Virus record (IMG/VR): IMGVR_UViG_3300042569_002501
Coordinates: 1 to 27,233 of that record
DNA: 27,233 nt
Reading direction: 5' to 3' (one strand)
Source: a virus
Each line of letters opens with the position of its first letter. The stretch's first letter is position 1. The translations under genes and the position numbers were made by a program. Of this stretch, positions 13,947 through 21,879 are shown one piece after another. The notes below the pieces were generated by a model. The model did not search any database and was not told where the DNA came from. It saw only the letters and a program-made list of their open reading frames with translations.

Positions 13947-14903
13947 ATGCCGCGTGCCATTGGCGCCAATGGGCGCATTCACATGATCAAAGAAAGTACG
14001 TATGGCACCGCGCCTGGTGGCAACTGGCTGCGCATGCCGTTCATGTCTATTGACCTGGGCGCGGAACAGCCCCTGATTCAGTCTGACGTGCTGGCGGCAG
14101 GCAATAACCGCGATTCCGCTGCGCCCTTCCAGGACATTATTACGGTGCAGGGCAATGCCGTGGTGCCGATTGACGTGATCAATATCGGTCACTGGCTGCG
14201 CATGCTGTTTGGCGCGCCGGTCACCACGGGCAGCAACCCGAACTTCATCCACACCTTTGCTTCCGGCGCGGCCAGCTTGCCATCCCAGGCCATCGAAATT
14301 GCGCATCCCGATGTGCCTTCCTTCGAAGTCTGTGTGGGTGCGCGGGCGGGCAGCCTGGATATTGATTTCAGCCCAACCGGCGCGGCCCAGGCGACTATTG
14401 GCTTGATGGCGCAGGGCAGTAGCCGCGCGGCAACCACTGCCGCCGGCACGCCGACCAGCGCGGCCTATACGCGCTTCAGCAAACACCAGGGCAGCATCAG
14501 CCGGGGTGGTTCGGCCCTGGCGCAGGTGACTGGCGCGCGGCTGAATTTTAACAACAACATGGAAATGGTCCGCACCATTCGCGCGGATCGCAAGCTGGAA
14601 GGTATTGATCCCGGCGTTTCGCTTATTACCGGCCAGGTCACTACGCGCTTTGAAAGCACCACGCTGCTGACGCAAGCCGATACCGGCACAAGCGCGGAAT
14701 TCGCCTTTGCCTATACGATTGACGCGAACACCAGCCTGACCTTCACGGTGCATGAAGCGTATCTGGCGCTTGCCAAAACGCCGATCACCGGCCCAGCCGG
14801 GGTGGAAGCCACGTTTGACTTCCGCGCAGCCTTCAATGCCACGGCTACCCGCGCAATGACGGTGGTGCTGCGCAACAACCAAGCCGGCACTGTCTATGCT
14901 TAA
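13947..14903 (+). CDS. major tail tube protein
   Basis: The 318-residue protein lies between tail terminator and tail assembly chaperone, the standard tail-tube position. It begins 'MPRAIGANGRIHMIKESTYGTAPGGNWLRMPFMSIDLG', then 'GHWLRMLFG...FIHTFASG', a pattern common to siphophage tail tube proteins of the Phage_tail_2 kind. Later come beta-rich repeats ('GARLNFNNNMEMVRTIRADRKLEGIDPG', 'TSAEFAFAYTIDANTSLTFTVHEAYLALAKTPITGPAGVEATFDFRAAF'). It should form stacked hexameric rings around the tape measure. GGAAGG stands about ten bases before the ATG. Its stop is eight bases inside the next gene. Confidence 0.88.
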   Translation: MPRAIGANGRIHMIKESTYGTAPGGNWLRMPFMSIDLGAEQPLIQSDVLAAGNNRDSAAPFQDIITVQGNAVVPIDVINIGHWLRMLFGAPVTTGSNPNFIHTFASGAASLPSQAIEIAHPDVPSFEVCVGARAGSLDIDFSPTGAAQATIGLMAQGSSRAATTAAGTPTSAAYTRFSKHQGSISRGGSALAQVTGARLNFNNNMEMVRTIRADRKLEGIDPGVSLITGQVTTRFESTTLLTQADTGTSAEFAFAYTIDANTSLTFTVHEAYLALAKTPITGPAGVEATFDFRAAFNATATRAMTVVLRNNQAGTVYA

Positions 14904-15276
14904 GCTTGATCTGCCGGTCGAACCCTTCTGGGCCGATCTGCCGCATGGCGTGCGCGTGCGGATTAAGCCCGTCACCACGGCCATTGTTTCCGCCGCGCAG
15001 CACCGCGCCGCGCGGCTGGGGCGTGAAGCGGCAGAAGCCGCCGGCGGTGAATTGGATCCTGACATCAGCCGGGGCCTGGCCTTTGTGCTGATGGCAAAGG
15101 CCTTGGCGCGCTTTGCCATTGAAGCCTGGGAAGGTGTGGTGGGGCCGGATGATGCGCCCCTGCCCCTGACCGGCGATGCGGCGGAACGGCTGATGGATAT
15201 TGAAGCCATGGCCAGCGCCTTTTGGGATGCGGCGCTGCGCCCGATCCAGGTAGTGAGTGCTGAGGGAAACGGCTAA
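14896..15276 (+). CDS. tail assembly chaperone, short form (gpG-like)
   Basis: The zero-frame product has 126 residues (MLKLDLPVEPFWADLPHGVRV...). It is a mostly helical protein with 'GLAFVLMAKALARFAIEAWEGVVG' in the middle, in the position of lambda gpG between the tail tube and tape measure genes. gpG-type chaperones bind the tape measure protein and help the tube form around it. The start overlaps the tail tube gene by eight bases. Near its end the gene carries the slippery heptamer GGGAAAC, so a fraction of ribosomes should shift to the -1 frame and make a longer GT-type protein (see the entry at 15264). Confidence 0.85.
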   Translation: MLKLDLPVEPFWADLPHGVRVRIKPVTTAIVSAAQHRAARLGREAAEAAGGELDPDISRGLAFVLMAKALARFAIEAWEGVVGPDDAPLPLTGDAAERLMDIEAMASAFWDAALRPIQVVSAEGNG

Positions 15277-15311
15277 GGGCCCGCGCCGAATGGCACTTCG
15301 GCGCCGGTCCT
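15264..15311 (+). promoter_or_regulatory. programmed -1 ribosomal frameshift signal (slippery site plus stem-loop)
   Basis: GGGAAAC (15264-15270) is in the correct phase for simultaneous slippage (zero-frame codons GGA and AAC become GGG and AAA). After a five-base spacer (15271-15275), bases 15276-15290 can pair with 15297-15311 around the loop TGGCAC: 14 pairs including one G-T, with one C-C mismatch, of which the inner eight (15283-15290 with 15297-15304) are perfect. The zero-frame stop TAA (15274-15276) lies only three bases after the heptamer. Confidence 0.88.
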
Positions 15312-15599
15312 GCATACTGTAAAGGCTGCGCCGCACTTGAAAAAAGCTGCGGCGACAAGTGTCCCTATGAAGCGAATTCGCCAGAATCGGCGGAAGGCTT
15401 CACCGCCTGGCATGCCGCCATGGGCTGCGTCCAGGCAGATATGAACGGGCTTTCTTTGGATATTTCTGCCGCCTTGGCGCTGATGCGTGAAGGCGGTGTT
15501 TCAGGTTGGCCGGCAGCACAGATGCTGGTCGCGATCCGCACCGGCATGGCGCAGGCCAGCAATGAAAAGGAGGCAACCGATGGCGCAAGCACAGCATAG
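15264..15599 (+). CDS. tail assembly chaperone -1 frameshift extension (gpT-like part of a GT fusion)
   Basis: The -1 frame opens right after TGA 15261-15263, contains no plausible start codon at its beginning, and continues to TAG 15597-15599. With a shift at GGGAAAC the fusion has 125 zero-frame residues plus 109 -1 frame residues (234 in all, from ATG 14896). The extension begins RLRARAEWHFGAGPAYCKGC and carries a C-x2-C-x6-C-x3-C cluster (residues 17, 20, 27 and 31 of the extension), which could bind zinc, then a helical part. In lambda the T part bridges gpG and the tape measure protein; the same role is inferred. Codon usage in this frame looks like the neighbours, so it is real coding sequence. 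It overlaps the tape measure gene by 20 bases. Confidence 0.85.
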   Translation, partial: GKRLRARAEWHFGAGPAYCKGCAALEKSCGDKCPYEANSPESAEGFTAWHAAMGCVQADMNGLSLDISAALALMREGGVSGWPAAQMLVAIRTGMAQASNEKEATDGASTA

Positions 15600-17619
15600 G
15601 GTTGCGATCCGCCTTGGTATGGATGGCGCGCTGGAAGTCAAGCAGGGCCTGCGTGATGTGGGTGAAGCTGGCAGCCGCGAAATGGGCAAACTCGCCCAGG
15701 GCGCGCAAGTGGCGCAGCGGGCGTTTTCGCTGCTTGGGCCGGTGTTGGCGGGGATTTCTGTTGGCGCGCTGACTGCGTTCACCAAGAATGCTATCGATGC
15801 GGTTGGTGGTCTGGGCGAATTGGCGGACCAGCTTGGCGTTTCCACAGATGCGCTGCAGGCGTTAAGCCTTGCTTCCACACAGGCTGGCATCAGTGGTGAA
15901 GAATTGCAGCGCGGCCTGGCTGCGCTCACGCGCAAGATTGCCGATGCTGCAACCGGTGAGCAGGCGGCGGAGCAGGCCTTCGCGCGGTTGGGCATTGCTT
16001 TCCGCAATACTGAAGGCCAGGCGCGCCCGACTGAAGCCGTGCTGGTGGATATTGCCGAAAGGCTGCGCGAAGTTGAAAGCCCGGCTGAGCGCGCGGCAGT
16101 GGTCACTTCCATGTTTGGGGACCGCATTGGGCAAAAGCTGATCCCGATGCTGTCGCAGGGCCGCGAAGGTTTGGTGGCCATGACGGCTGAGGCAATTCGC
16201 TTCGGCACCATCGCCAGCCCGGAACTGATCGCGAAAGCCGATGAGGCTGCGGATAAGGTGGCAGCGCTGAGCGCCAGTTTTTCCGCTTTTGCGAATAACA
16301 TGGTCGCCAACGTGGCGCCGGCCATTGTTTCCGTGATTGATGGGTTGAACCGCCTGATTTTCGGGTTGAATACGGCCGAGCGGCGCGCGCAGTTGGATTT
16401 GCAGATCAGCGCGGCGCAAAGCCGCATTGAACAACTGCAGCAAGGTAGCACGGGCATTTCGCCTGGCCGCCGCGGTTCCATCCGTTCGGGCTTGGTCGGC
16501 ACGGCGCAGGGGCAAACCGGCGAAACGCCGGAAAGCCTGCTGGCTCAGGAGCGGATGCGCCTTGAGGAATTGCAGCGCGAAATGGGCGCGCTCAATCAGC
16601 GTGAACAAGAACTGCGCCAGCAGGCGGAACGTATCTTGAATCCTGCCGGCGGTACCGCAGGCGCCTTGCCTGCCACCACAGTCACCGCCCCGCGTGGCGG
16701 TGCGGCCGCGCGCGCGGCTGCGGCAGGCCGTGACCCCTTCGCGGAAACGCTGCGCGAACAGCAATCCCTGCTGCGCGCGAATGAAACAGCGTTTGAACGC
16801 TATCAGCGCCAGCGCGAAGAATTGGCCGCGCTGCAAGAACGGTTGAATGAAGCGGAAGCCCAGGGCGTAGAAATCAATGGCGTGCGGGTGCGCGCGCTTT
16901 CCACGGAAGAACTCACTCGCGCGACACAGCGCTTCGCCAATGAATTGGAACGCGCGGAAAAGCAAACCGAACGCACAGACCGCATGGGCGTGCAGATGGG
17001 CATGTCCTTCAGCAGCGCCTTTGAAGACGCGATCCTGGATGGCAAGAAATTTGGCGAAGTTCTGCAATCCCTGGAACGGGACATCGCGCGCATCATCCTG
17101 CGCACGGCGGTGACCGGCCCAGCTGGTGAAGCCATTTCTGGCGCGGTTTCTAGTGGCATGAAATCGCTTATGGGCAATTTCAGTTTTTCGGCGGCTGGTA
17201 ACTCACAAGGCGTTCCAGTCTATTCATCCGCATCTTCGGTTGGGCCGTTCCTTCCCTCCGCCAATGGCAACGCCTTCTGGGGCGGCAACGTGATCCCCTT
17301 CGCCAATGGCGGCGTTGTATCCTCCCCCACCATGTTCCCCATGGCGCGCGGCATGGGGCTGATGGGTGAAGCCGGGCCGGAAGCCATCATGCCCTTGCAG
17401 CGCGGCGCCGATGGCAAGCTTGGGGTGCGCGCGGGTGGCGGCGGGCAGGGCGGCGTGGTGATCAACCAGACCATCACGATTGACGCGCGCGGCGCAGACC
17501 CGGCTGTTGATCAGAAAATCCGTGCGGCCATGCTGATGGCAACCAAGCAAGCGCAGGCTGAAATGCTGGATGCGGTGAACCGTGGCGGCAATGCCGCCAA
17601 AATTATGGGCCGCCGCTGA
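15580..17619 (+). CDS. tape measure protein
   Basis: The 679-residue product starts at ATG 15580, preceded by a full AAGGAGG (15567-15573) six bases upstream; the frame is open further back but that part is the chaperone gene read out of frame. Residues about 35-90 contain a hydrophobic stretch ('AFSLLGPVLAGISVGALTAFTKNAID') and the 'LGELADQLGVSTDALQALS' motif common in tape measure proteins. Residues about 275-480 are charged coiled coil with Gln/Glu/Arg-rich repeats. The C-terminal 'FANGGVVSSPTMFPMARGMGLMGEAGPEAIMPL' is the signature of lambda gpH-like tails. The protein sets tail length and may help DNA entry; from its size a tail near 100 nm is expected, using about 1.5 angstrom per residue. 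Confidence 0.94.
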   Translation: MAQAQHRVAIRLGMDGALEVKQGLRDVGEAGSREMGKLAQGAQVAQRAFSLLGPVLAGISVGALTAFTKNAIDAVGGLGELADQLGVSTDALQALSLASTQAGISGEELQRGLAALTRKIADAATGEQAAEQAFARLGIAFRNTEGQARPTEAVLVDIAERLREVESPAERAAVVTSMFGDRIGQKLIPMLSQGREGLVAMTAEAIRFGTIASPELIAKADEAADKVAALSASFSAFANNMVANVAPAIVSVIDGLNRLIFGLNTAERRAQLDLQISAAQSRIEQLQQGSTGISPGRRGSIRSGLVGTAQGQTGETPESLLAQERMRLEELQREMGALNQREQELRQQAERILNPAGGTAGALPATTVTAPRGGAAARAAAAGRDPFAETLREQQSLLRANETAFERYQRQREELAALQERLNEAEAQGVEINGVRVRALSTEELTRATQRFANELERAEKQTERTDRMGVQMGMSFSSAFEDAILDGKKFGEVLQSLERDIARIILRTAVTGPAGEAISGAVSSGMKSLMGNFSFSAAGNSQGVPVYSSASSVGPFLPSANGNAFWGGNVIPFANGGVVSSPTMFPMARGMGLMGEAGPEAIMPLQRGADGKLGVRAGGGGQGGVVINQTITIDARGADPAVDQKIRAAMLMATKQAQAEMLDAVNRGGNAAKIMGRR

Positions 17620-18233
17620 TGCCTGTGCTGACCTTCCCCACCATCCGCCGCCCATCTGAAGCCGCTGAAAAGCTGATCGGCCTGACGCAGACGCATGAAA
17701 GCCCCTTCGATGGCACCATGCAAACGCTGGAAATGCCGGGCGCGCGCTGGGAATTCACAGTCACCTGGCAGACCCTTTCGCCGGATGATCGGCGCGAATT
17801 ATCCGCCTTTCTGGCGCGGCTGCGTGGCCGGGCCGGGCGTTTCACCTATGGGCCCATCTGGTCGCCGCGCCGCGCTACGGGTGGCGGTTTCCCCGCGATC
17901 AATGGCGCCGGGCAATCCGGCGAAGTGCTTTCCACCAGCGGCTGGACTGCGAATGCCCAGGCCATGCGCGCAGGCGATTGGCTTTCCTATGTGGATTTGG
18001 GCGGCAGGCAGCGCCTGCACCAGGTGGTTGCTAATGCCTCGGCCAATCCTTCAGGCATTGCGGCACTGACCATCAGCCCGCCCATTCGCCGCGCGGGCAG
18101 CAATGGTGCGGCGGTGGAAATTGCCGCGCCGGTCGGCGCCTTCATGTTGCCGCAGGATGAAGCGCCCAGCCTGAATATCCGCCCGCCCAGCTTTGGCCAG
18201 GTGACCATCACCATGCGGGAGGCCTTGGTATGA
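17619..18233 (+). CDS. minor tail / tail-tip protein (gpM position)
   Basis: This 204-residue protein starts in a TGATG overlap with the tape measure stop. It begins 'MPVLTFPTIRRPSEAAEKLIGLTQTHESPFDGTMQTLEMPGARWEFTVTWQTLSPDDRREL', a beta-rich pattern found in siphophage distal-tail proteins; 'RAGRFTYGPIWSPRR' then follows, and the rest is beta-rich. In lambda order this place belongs to gpM, part of the tail tip. The family name is unknown to me; the function comes from position and the pattern. Confidence 0.7.
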   Translation: MPVLTFPTIRRPSEAAEKLIGLTQTHESPFDGTMQTLEMPGARWEFTVTWQTLSPDDRRELSAFLARLRGRAGRFTYGPIWSPRRATGGGFPAINGAGQSGEVLSTSGWTANAQAMRAGDWLSYVDLGGRQRLHQVVANASANPSGIAALTISPPIRRAGSNGAAVEIAAPVGAFMLPQDEAPSLNIRPPSFGQVTITMREALV

Positions 18234-18802
18234 CCCGCGGGCTTTCGGGCGCCCAGCAGGCCGCCGCGGCGGCTGAACATGTGGCGCGCACTGTGGCGTG
18301 TGAATTGGATTTTCCGGATGGCTTTGCGCGCTTCCATGGCGGGCATGACAGCATCATGATTGGCGGCGCCGAATTCCTGGGCGTGGGCCAGCTTGGCAGC
18401 ATTAGCGTCGCGGAAGAAAGCGCGGAATTGCGCGCCTGTGGCCTTGTGGTAAAGCTTTCCGGCGTACCGCGTGATGTGGTGGCCTATGCGCTGGGCCAAG
18501 CCTATCAGGGCCGCAAGGGCACGGTTTGGGAAGTGCAGCTTGACCCCGCCACCTTCCAAGTGATCGGCACGCCTTTGGTGGTGTTTCGGGGCCGGATGGA
18601 CCAGCTTGATATTTCCCTTGGCGCCCAGGCCAGTGTGACCTGCCGGCTGGAAAACCGGCTGGCGGATTGGGACCTCCCCCGCATTCAGCGCTTCACAGAT
18701 GATGAACAGCGCCGGCGTGATCCCGCCGATGGCAGCTTTCGGTTTCTTTCTGCCACCACGGAAAAGGAAATCATCTGGCCGGCGCGGAGCTTCACCGGAT
18801 GA
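18230..18802 (+). CDS. minor tail protein (gpL position)
   Basis: The 190-residue product overlaps its neighbour at ATGA 18230. The middle and end ('RGRMDQLDISLGAQASVTCRLENRLADWDLPRIQRFTDDEQRRRDPADGSFRF') are a well-conserved pattern of tail-tip hub proteins in siphophages of Proteobacteria. The N-terminus is helical, then 'ACELDFPDGFARFHGGHDSIMIGGAEFLGVGQLGSI' is beta-rich. In lambda the same place is held by gpL. I would expect it to connect the tube end to the J-like tip. Lambda gpL carries a Cys-based metal site; no such cluster is seen here. Confidence 0.75.
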   Translation: MTRGLSGAQQAAAAAEHVARTVACELDFPDGFARFHGGHDSIMIGGAEFLGVGQLGSISVAEESAELRACGLVVKLSGVPRDVVAYALGQAYQGRKGTVWEVQLDPATFQVIGTPLVVFRGRMDQLDISLGAQASVTCRLENRLADWDLPRIQRFTDDEQRRRDPADGSFRFLSATTEKEIIWPARSFTG

Positions 18803-19218
18803 TCCGCGCCGCCCGCCTGCCCGATTGGCCTGAAAGGCTGGCCGCCTTCATTGAAGCGCGGCGGGATATTCCGTTTGACTGGGCGGTGAATGATTGTTGC
18901 GTGCTGGCCGCAGATGCGGTGCTGGCCATGACCGGGCGGGATTTCCTGGCCGATTATCGTGGCCGCTACATGACTGAGGCACAGGCGGAAGCGCTGATGG
19001 GCGAAGGTGGTATCACTGCCTTCCTGCCGCGCGTGATGGCGGCCTTCGGTGCGCAGGAAGTGCCGCCTGCAGGCGCGCAGCGCGGCGATGTGGCGCTGAT
19101 TGGGCTTGAGAATCAGTTGGTGTGCGGTGTGGTGACAGGCCCGCACATCGCAGCCCCTGGCGCGCGCGGCCTGGCCTTCGTGCCGCTGCGCCGCGCCGCC
19201 CTGGCTTGGGGGGTATAG
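18799..19218 (+). CDS. DUF6950-like tail protein (NlpC/P60-type, gpK position)
   Basis: The protein has 139 residues and starts in an ATGA overlap. The early segment 'DIPFDWAVNDCCVLAADAVLAMTGRD' (residues 23-48) holds the Asp-Cys pair that marks DUF6950/NlpC/P60-like phage tail proteins, with Cys33 as the probable nucleophile. A His near residue 115 ('VTGPHIAAPGARGLAFVPL') could be the second catalytic residue. Proteins of this type are thought to cleave or bind peptidoglycan while the phage enters. The order M-L-K-J matches lambda; gpI is missing, at least as a separate gene. Confidence 0.8.
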   Translation: MIRAARLPDWPERLAAFIEARRDIPFDWAVNDCCVLAADAVLAMTGRDFLADYRGRYMTEAQAEALMGEGGITAFLPRVMAAFGAQEVPPAGAQRGDVALIGLENQLVCGVVTGPHIAAPGARGLAFVPLRRAALAWGV

Positions 19219-19221
19219 GCC

Positions 19222-21879
19222 ATGCCGATGGTGGTGGTTGCGGTTGTCGCGGCGGTTGCGACCGCTGGCGTCACTGCCGCCGTGACGGGCGCTGTTGTCG
19301 CGGGCATAACGATTGGGATTGTCGGCGCTACCATGATCGGCGCTTTGGCCGGCGCGGTTGTCGCTTATGCTGGTGGTCAGCTTGTGCAAAGCATTACGGG
19401 GAAGCCGAAGTCTCGGGATGCAACCGGTACGGCGGCAGAAGCGCAGGACGCCAAGCGCCTAGTGCGTGGTAGTGCGGAAGCCCGCCGCATCATCTACGGC
19501 CGCGCCCGCGTATCCGGCCCGCTGATCTACGCCGCTTCCTACGGCGCGCAGAAAGAATGGATCATGCTGGTGATCCCGCTGGCGGATCATCCCTGCCAAA
19601 GCATAGACGCGATCTGGCTTGGTGAAACGCGCGTCGCGTCGGCAGAAATTGACGGGAATGGCTTGGTGGTCGCCGGGCGCTTCGCCAACAATGTGTATGT
19701 CAAGCGCTACCTTGGTACGCAGACCAGCGCCGATGCGGATTTGGTGGCGAATAGCCCGGATGGCTGGGCCGCCGCTGATAAGCTAACGGGCATCACCTAC
19801 ATCTACCTGCGCATGCGCTTTAATGCCGATCTGTTCCCCTATGGCATTCCCAATATCAGCGCGGAGGTAACAGGCAAGACGCAAATACCCGAACCGCGCG
19901 ACACAGTTTTGGGTGGGCCTTCCACCCCAACAGGCTACAGCAATAATTGGGCGCTTTGCATCCTGGACTATCTGAAAGCCGAATACGGCCTGGCCGCGAC
20001 GGATGATGAAATAGACCTGCCCAGCTTCATCGCCGCTGCCAACCTTGCCGATGAAGCCGTGCCCCTGAACCAGGCTGGCACGGAAGCGCAAAAGCGCTAT
20101 ACGCTGGATGGCAGCTTCACGCTGGATGAAGCGCCGATTGATGTGATTGAAAAAATGCTGGCGCCCGGCGGAGGCGCGCTGGTTTATGTGGCGGGGAAAT
20201 ACCGCATCTATGGCGGGGCCTATAACGCGCCAGCCATCACCTTGACGCCTTCTGACATGGCGGGGGACTTTGAGGTCACCACCAAGCCCCCGCGCCGGGA
20301 CTTGTTCAATTCCGTGCGCGGAAACTTCATTGACCCGGGCCGCTTCTGGCAGTCTTCCGAATTCCCGCCCCAGCAATCGGCGGCGCTGATCACGGAAGAT
20401 GGCGAAGAAATTTGGCGGGAAATTGATCTGCCCTTCGTGCTGGACGCCACGCGCGCCCAGCGTATCGCAAAGCAGCTTCTGCTGCGCGCGCGTCAATCCA
20501 TCATGTTCAAGGGCAGCTTTCGCTACGCCAGCCTTGACCTAGCTGTCTGGCAGGTGGTGGCACTGACCATCCCCGATCTGGGATGGGTGGCCAAGCCCTT
20601 CCGCATCATGTCCTGGTCCTTCAGCCCGGAAAGCGGCTTGATCAGCCTGATCATGCAGGAAGAACAGGCATCATCCTACGCCTGGATCTGGGATGCGTCC
20701 GCGAATACGCCTTACATCGCAGACACCACGCTGGCCAGCCCGTTCAATGTGCCTGCGCCCAAAGGCCTGGCCGCCACTGAAAGCCTTTACGTCACGCGCG
20801 ACGGTGCTGGCGTGCGCACTGCTGTCGCGCTGGATTTTCTGCCACCAGAAAATCCCTTCATCCGCGAATACCAGGTGCAATACGCGCGGGAAGGCGCAGC
20901 TTCTTGGGAGTCCGCCGTGGGGGTGCCGGTGCCGCCGGCGCGGGTGCTTGATTTGGAAAGCGGCACTTACGATTTCCGGGTGCGGGCTGTTACCGCGGCG
21001 GCTGAGGGGCAGTGGGCATATTTGCGCTTTTCTGTGGGTGGCTTGGCGGCACAGCCCCCTGGTGCTGTAACGGGCTTAAACCTGCAATCCATCGGCGGCT
21101 TCGCGTGGCTTGCTTGGGATAGGCATCCCGAAATTGATGTGCGGGTGGGCGGGCGCTTTGAAATTCGGCATTCGCCAAGCGTGGGCGGCCCGCCCTGGGC
21201 CAATGCTACCAGCCTGGGCCCGGCGCTGAATGGTGAAGCCACCTATGCCCCCGTGCCGCTGCGCGCTGGCACGTATCTGATCCGTCCTGTGGATGCTGGC
21301 GGGGTGTATGGTGCGGCTGCTTCTATTGAGGCGAGTCAGGCCACGGCGCTGCCCTTCGCCAATGTCACCAGCGTGCAGGAAGATGCGGGCTTCACAGGTG
21401 TGAAGGCTGATGTTTTGGCATCGGCTGGCGTGCTGAAGCTGGACAGCGCTGGGAACTGGGATTCCATTGCCAGTGTTGATGCGGTGGTGGATGTGGATGC
21501 GCTTGGCCTTGCAAGGCCATCCGGCGTTTATACTTTTTCGGGCGGGATAGATTTGGGCAGCGTCAAATCAATTCGGCTGAGTTCACATCTGTTGGCTAAT
21601 GTGGTTTCCTTCGGCGCCAACTGGGATCAGCGCGTGTCCCCCATTGATGAATGGGGGCGCATTGATGATGTTTTCGGCGGTGAGGCTGACGCCTGGGTTG
21701 AAGCGCGGCGCACCAATGATAACCCGGCCGGGTCGCCCACCTGGTCTGCCTGGCAGCGGCTGGATAGTGCGGAATTTAAGGCCCGCGGGTTTCAGTTTCG
21801 CGCGCAGCTTCGTTCCTATCAACCTGAATACAACATCGAAGTCACGCAGCTTCGCGTGGCGGCGGATGAGGTGATCTGA
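19222..21879 (+). CDS. tail tip / host-specificity protein J-like
   Basis: The 885-residue protein has an N-terminal Gly/Ala/Val-rich hydrophobic stretch (1-55) typical of tip proteins of this kind. Next comes 'AEARRIIYGRARVSGPLIYAASYG' (about 85-110), a conserved start of the J-type ring domain. Around 240-480 lies the tail-tip core ('YLKAEYGLAATDDEIDLPSFIAAANLADEAVP' and 'FRIMSWSFSPESGLISLIMQEE'). Two fibronectin III-like domains follow (about 507-610 and 612-697). The C-terminal beta-rich domain (about 757-883) probably touches the host or fibre. It is shorter than lambda J. The gene starts three bases after the K-like gene and its end overlaps the fibre gene (TGATG). Confidence 0.9.
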   Translation: MPMVVVAVVAAVATAGVTAAVTGAVVAGITIGIVGATMIGALAGAVVAYAGGQLVQSITGKPKSRDATGTAAEAQDAKRLVRGSAEARRIIYGRARVSGPLIYAASYGAQKEWIMLVIPLADHPCQSIDAIWLGETRVASAEIDGNGLVVAGRFANNVYVKRYLGTQTSADADLVANSPDGWAAADKLTGITYIYLRMRFNADLFPYGIPNISAEVTGKTQIPEPRDTVLGGPSTPTGYSNNWALCILDYLKAEYGLAATDDEIDLPSFIAAANLADEAVPLNQAGTEAQKRYTLDGSFTLDEAPIDVIEKMLAPGGGALVYVAGKYRIYGGAYNAPAITLTPSDMAGDFEVTTKPPRRDLFNSVRGNFIDPGRFWQSSEFPPQQSAALITEDGEEIWREIDLPFVLDATRAQRIAKQLLLRARQSIMFKGSFRYASLDLAVWQVVALTIPDLGWVAKPFRIMSWSFSPESGLISLIMQEEQASSYAWIWDASANTPYIADTTLASPFNVPAPKGLAATESLYVTRDGAGVRTAVALDFLPPENPFIREYQVQYAREGAASWESAVGVPVPPARVLDLESGTYDFRVRAVTAAAEGQWAYLRFSVGGLAAQPPGAVTGLNLQSIGGFAWLAWDRHPEIDVRVGGRFEIRHSPSVGGPPWANATSLGPALNGEATYAPVPLRAGTYLIRPVDAGGVYGAAASIEASQATALPFANVTSVQEDAGFTGVKADVLASAGVLKLDSAGNWDSIASVDAVVDVDALGLARPSGVYTFSGGIDLGSVKSIRLSSHLLANVVSFGANWDQRVSPIDEWGRIDDVFGGEADAWVEARRTNDNPAGSPTWSAWQRLDSAEFKARGFQFRAQLRSYQPEYNIEVTQLRVAADEVI

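Noticed and set aside
15270-15599. The -1 frame after the tail chaperone as an independent gene
   Set aside because: There is no ATG, GTG or TTG with a ribosome binding site at its start, whereas the slippery heptamer and stem-loop explain it as a frameshift extension.
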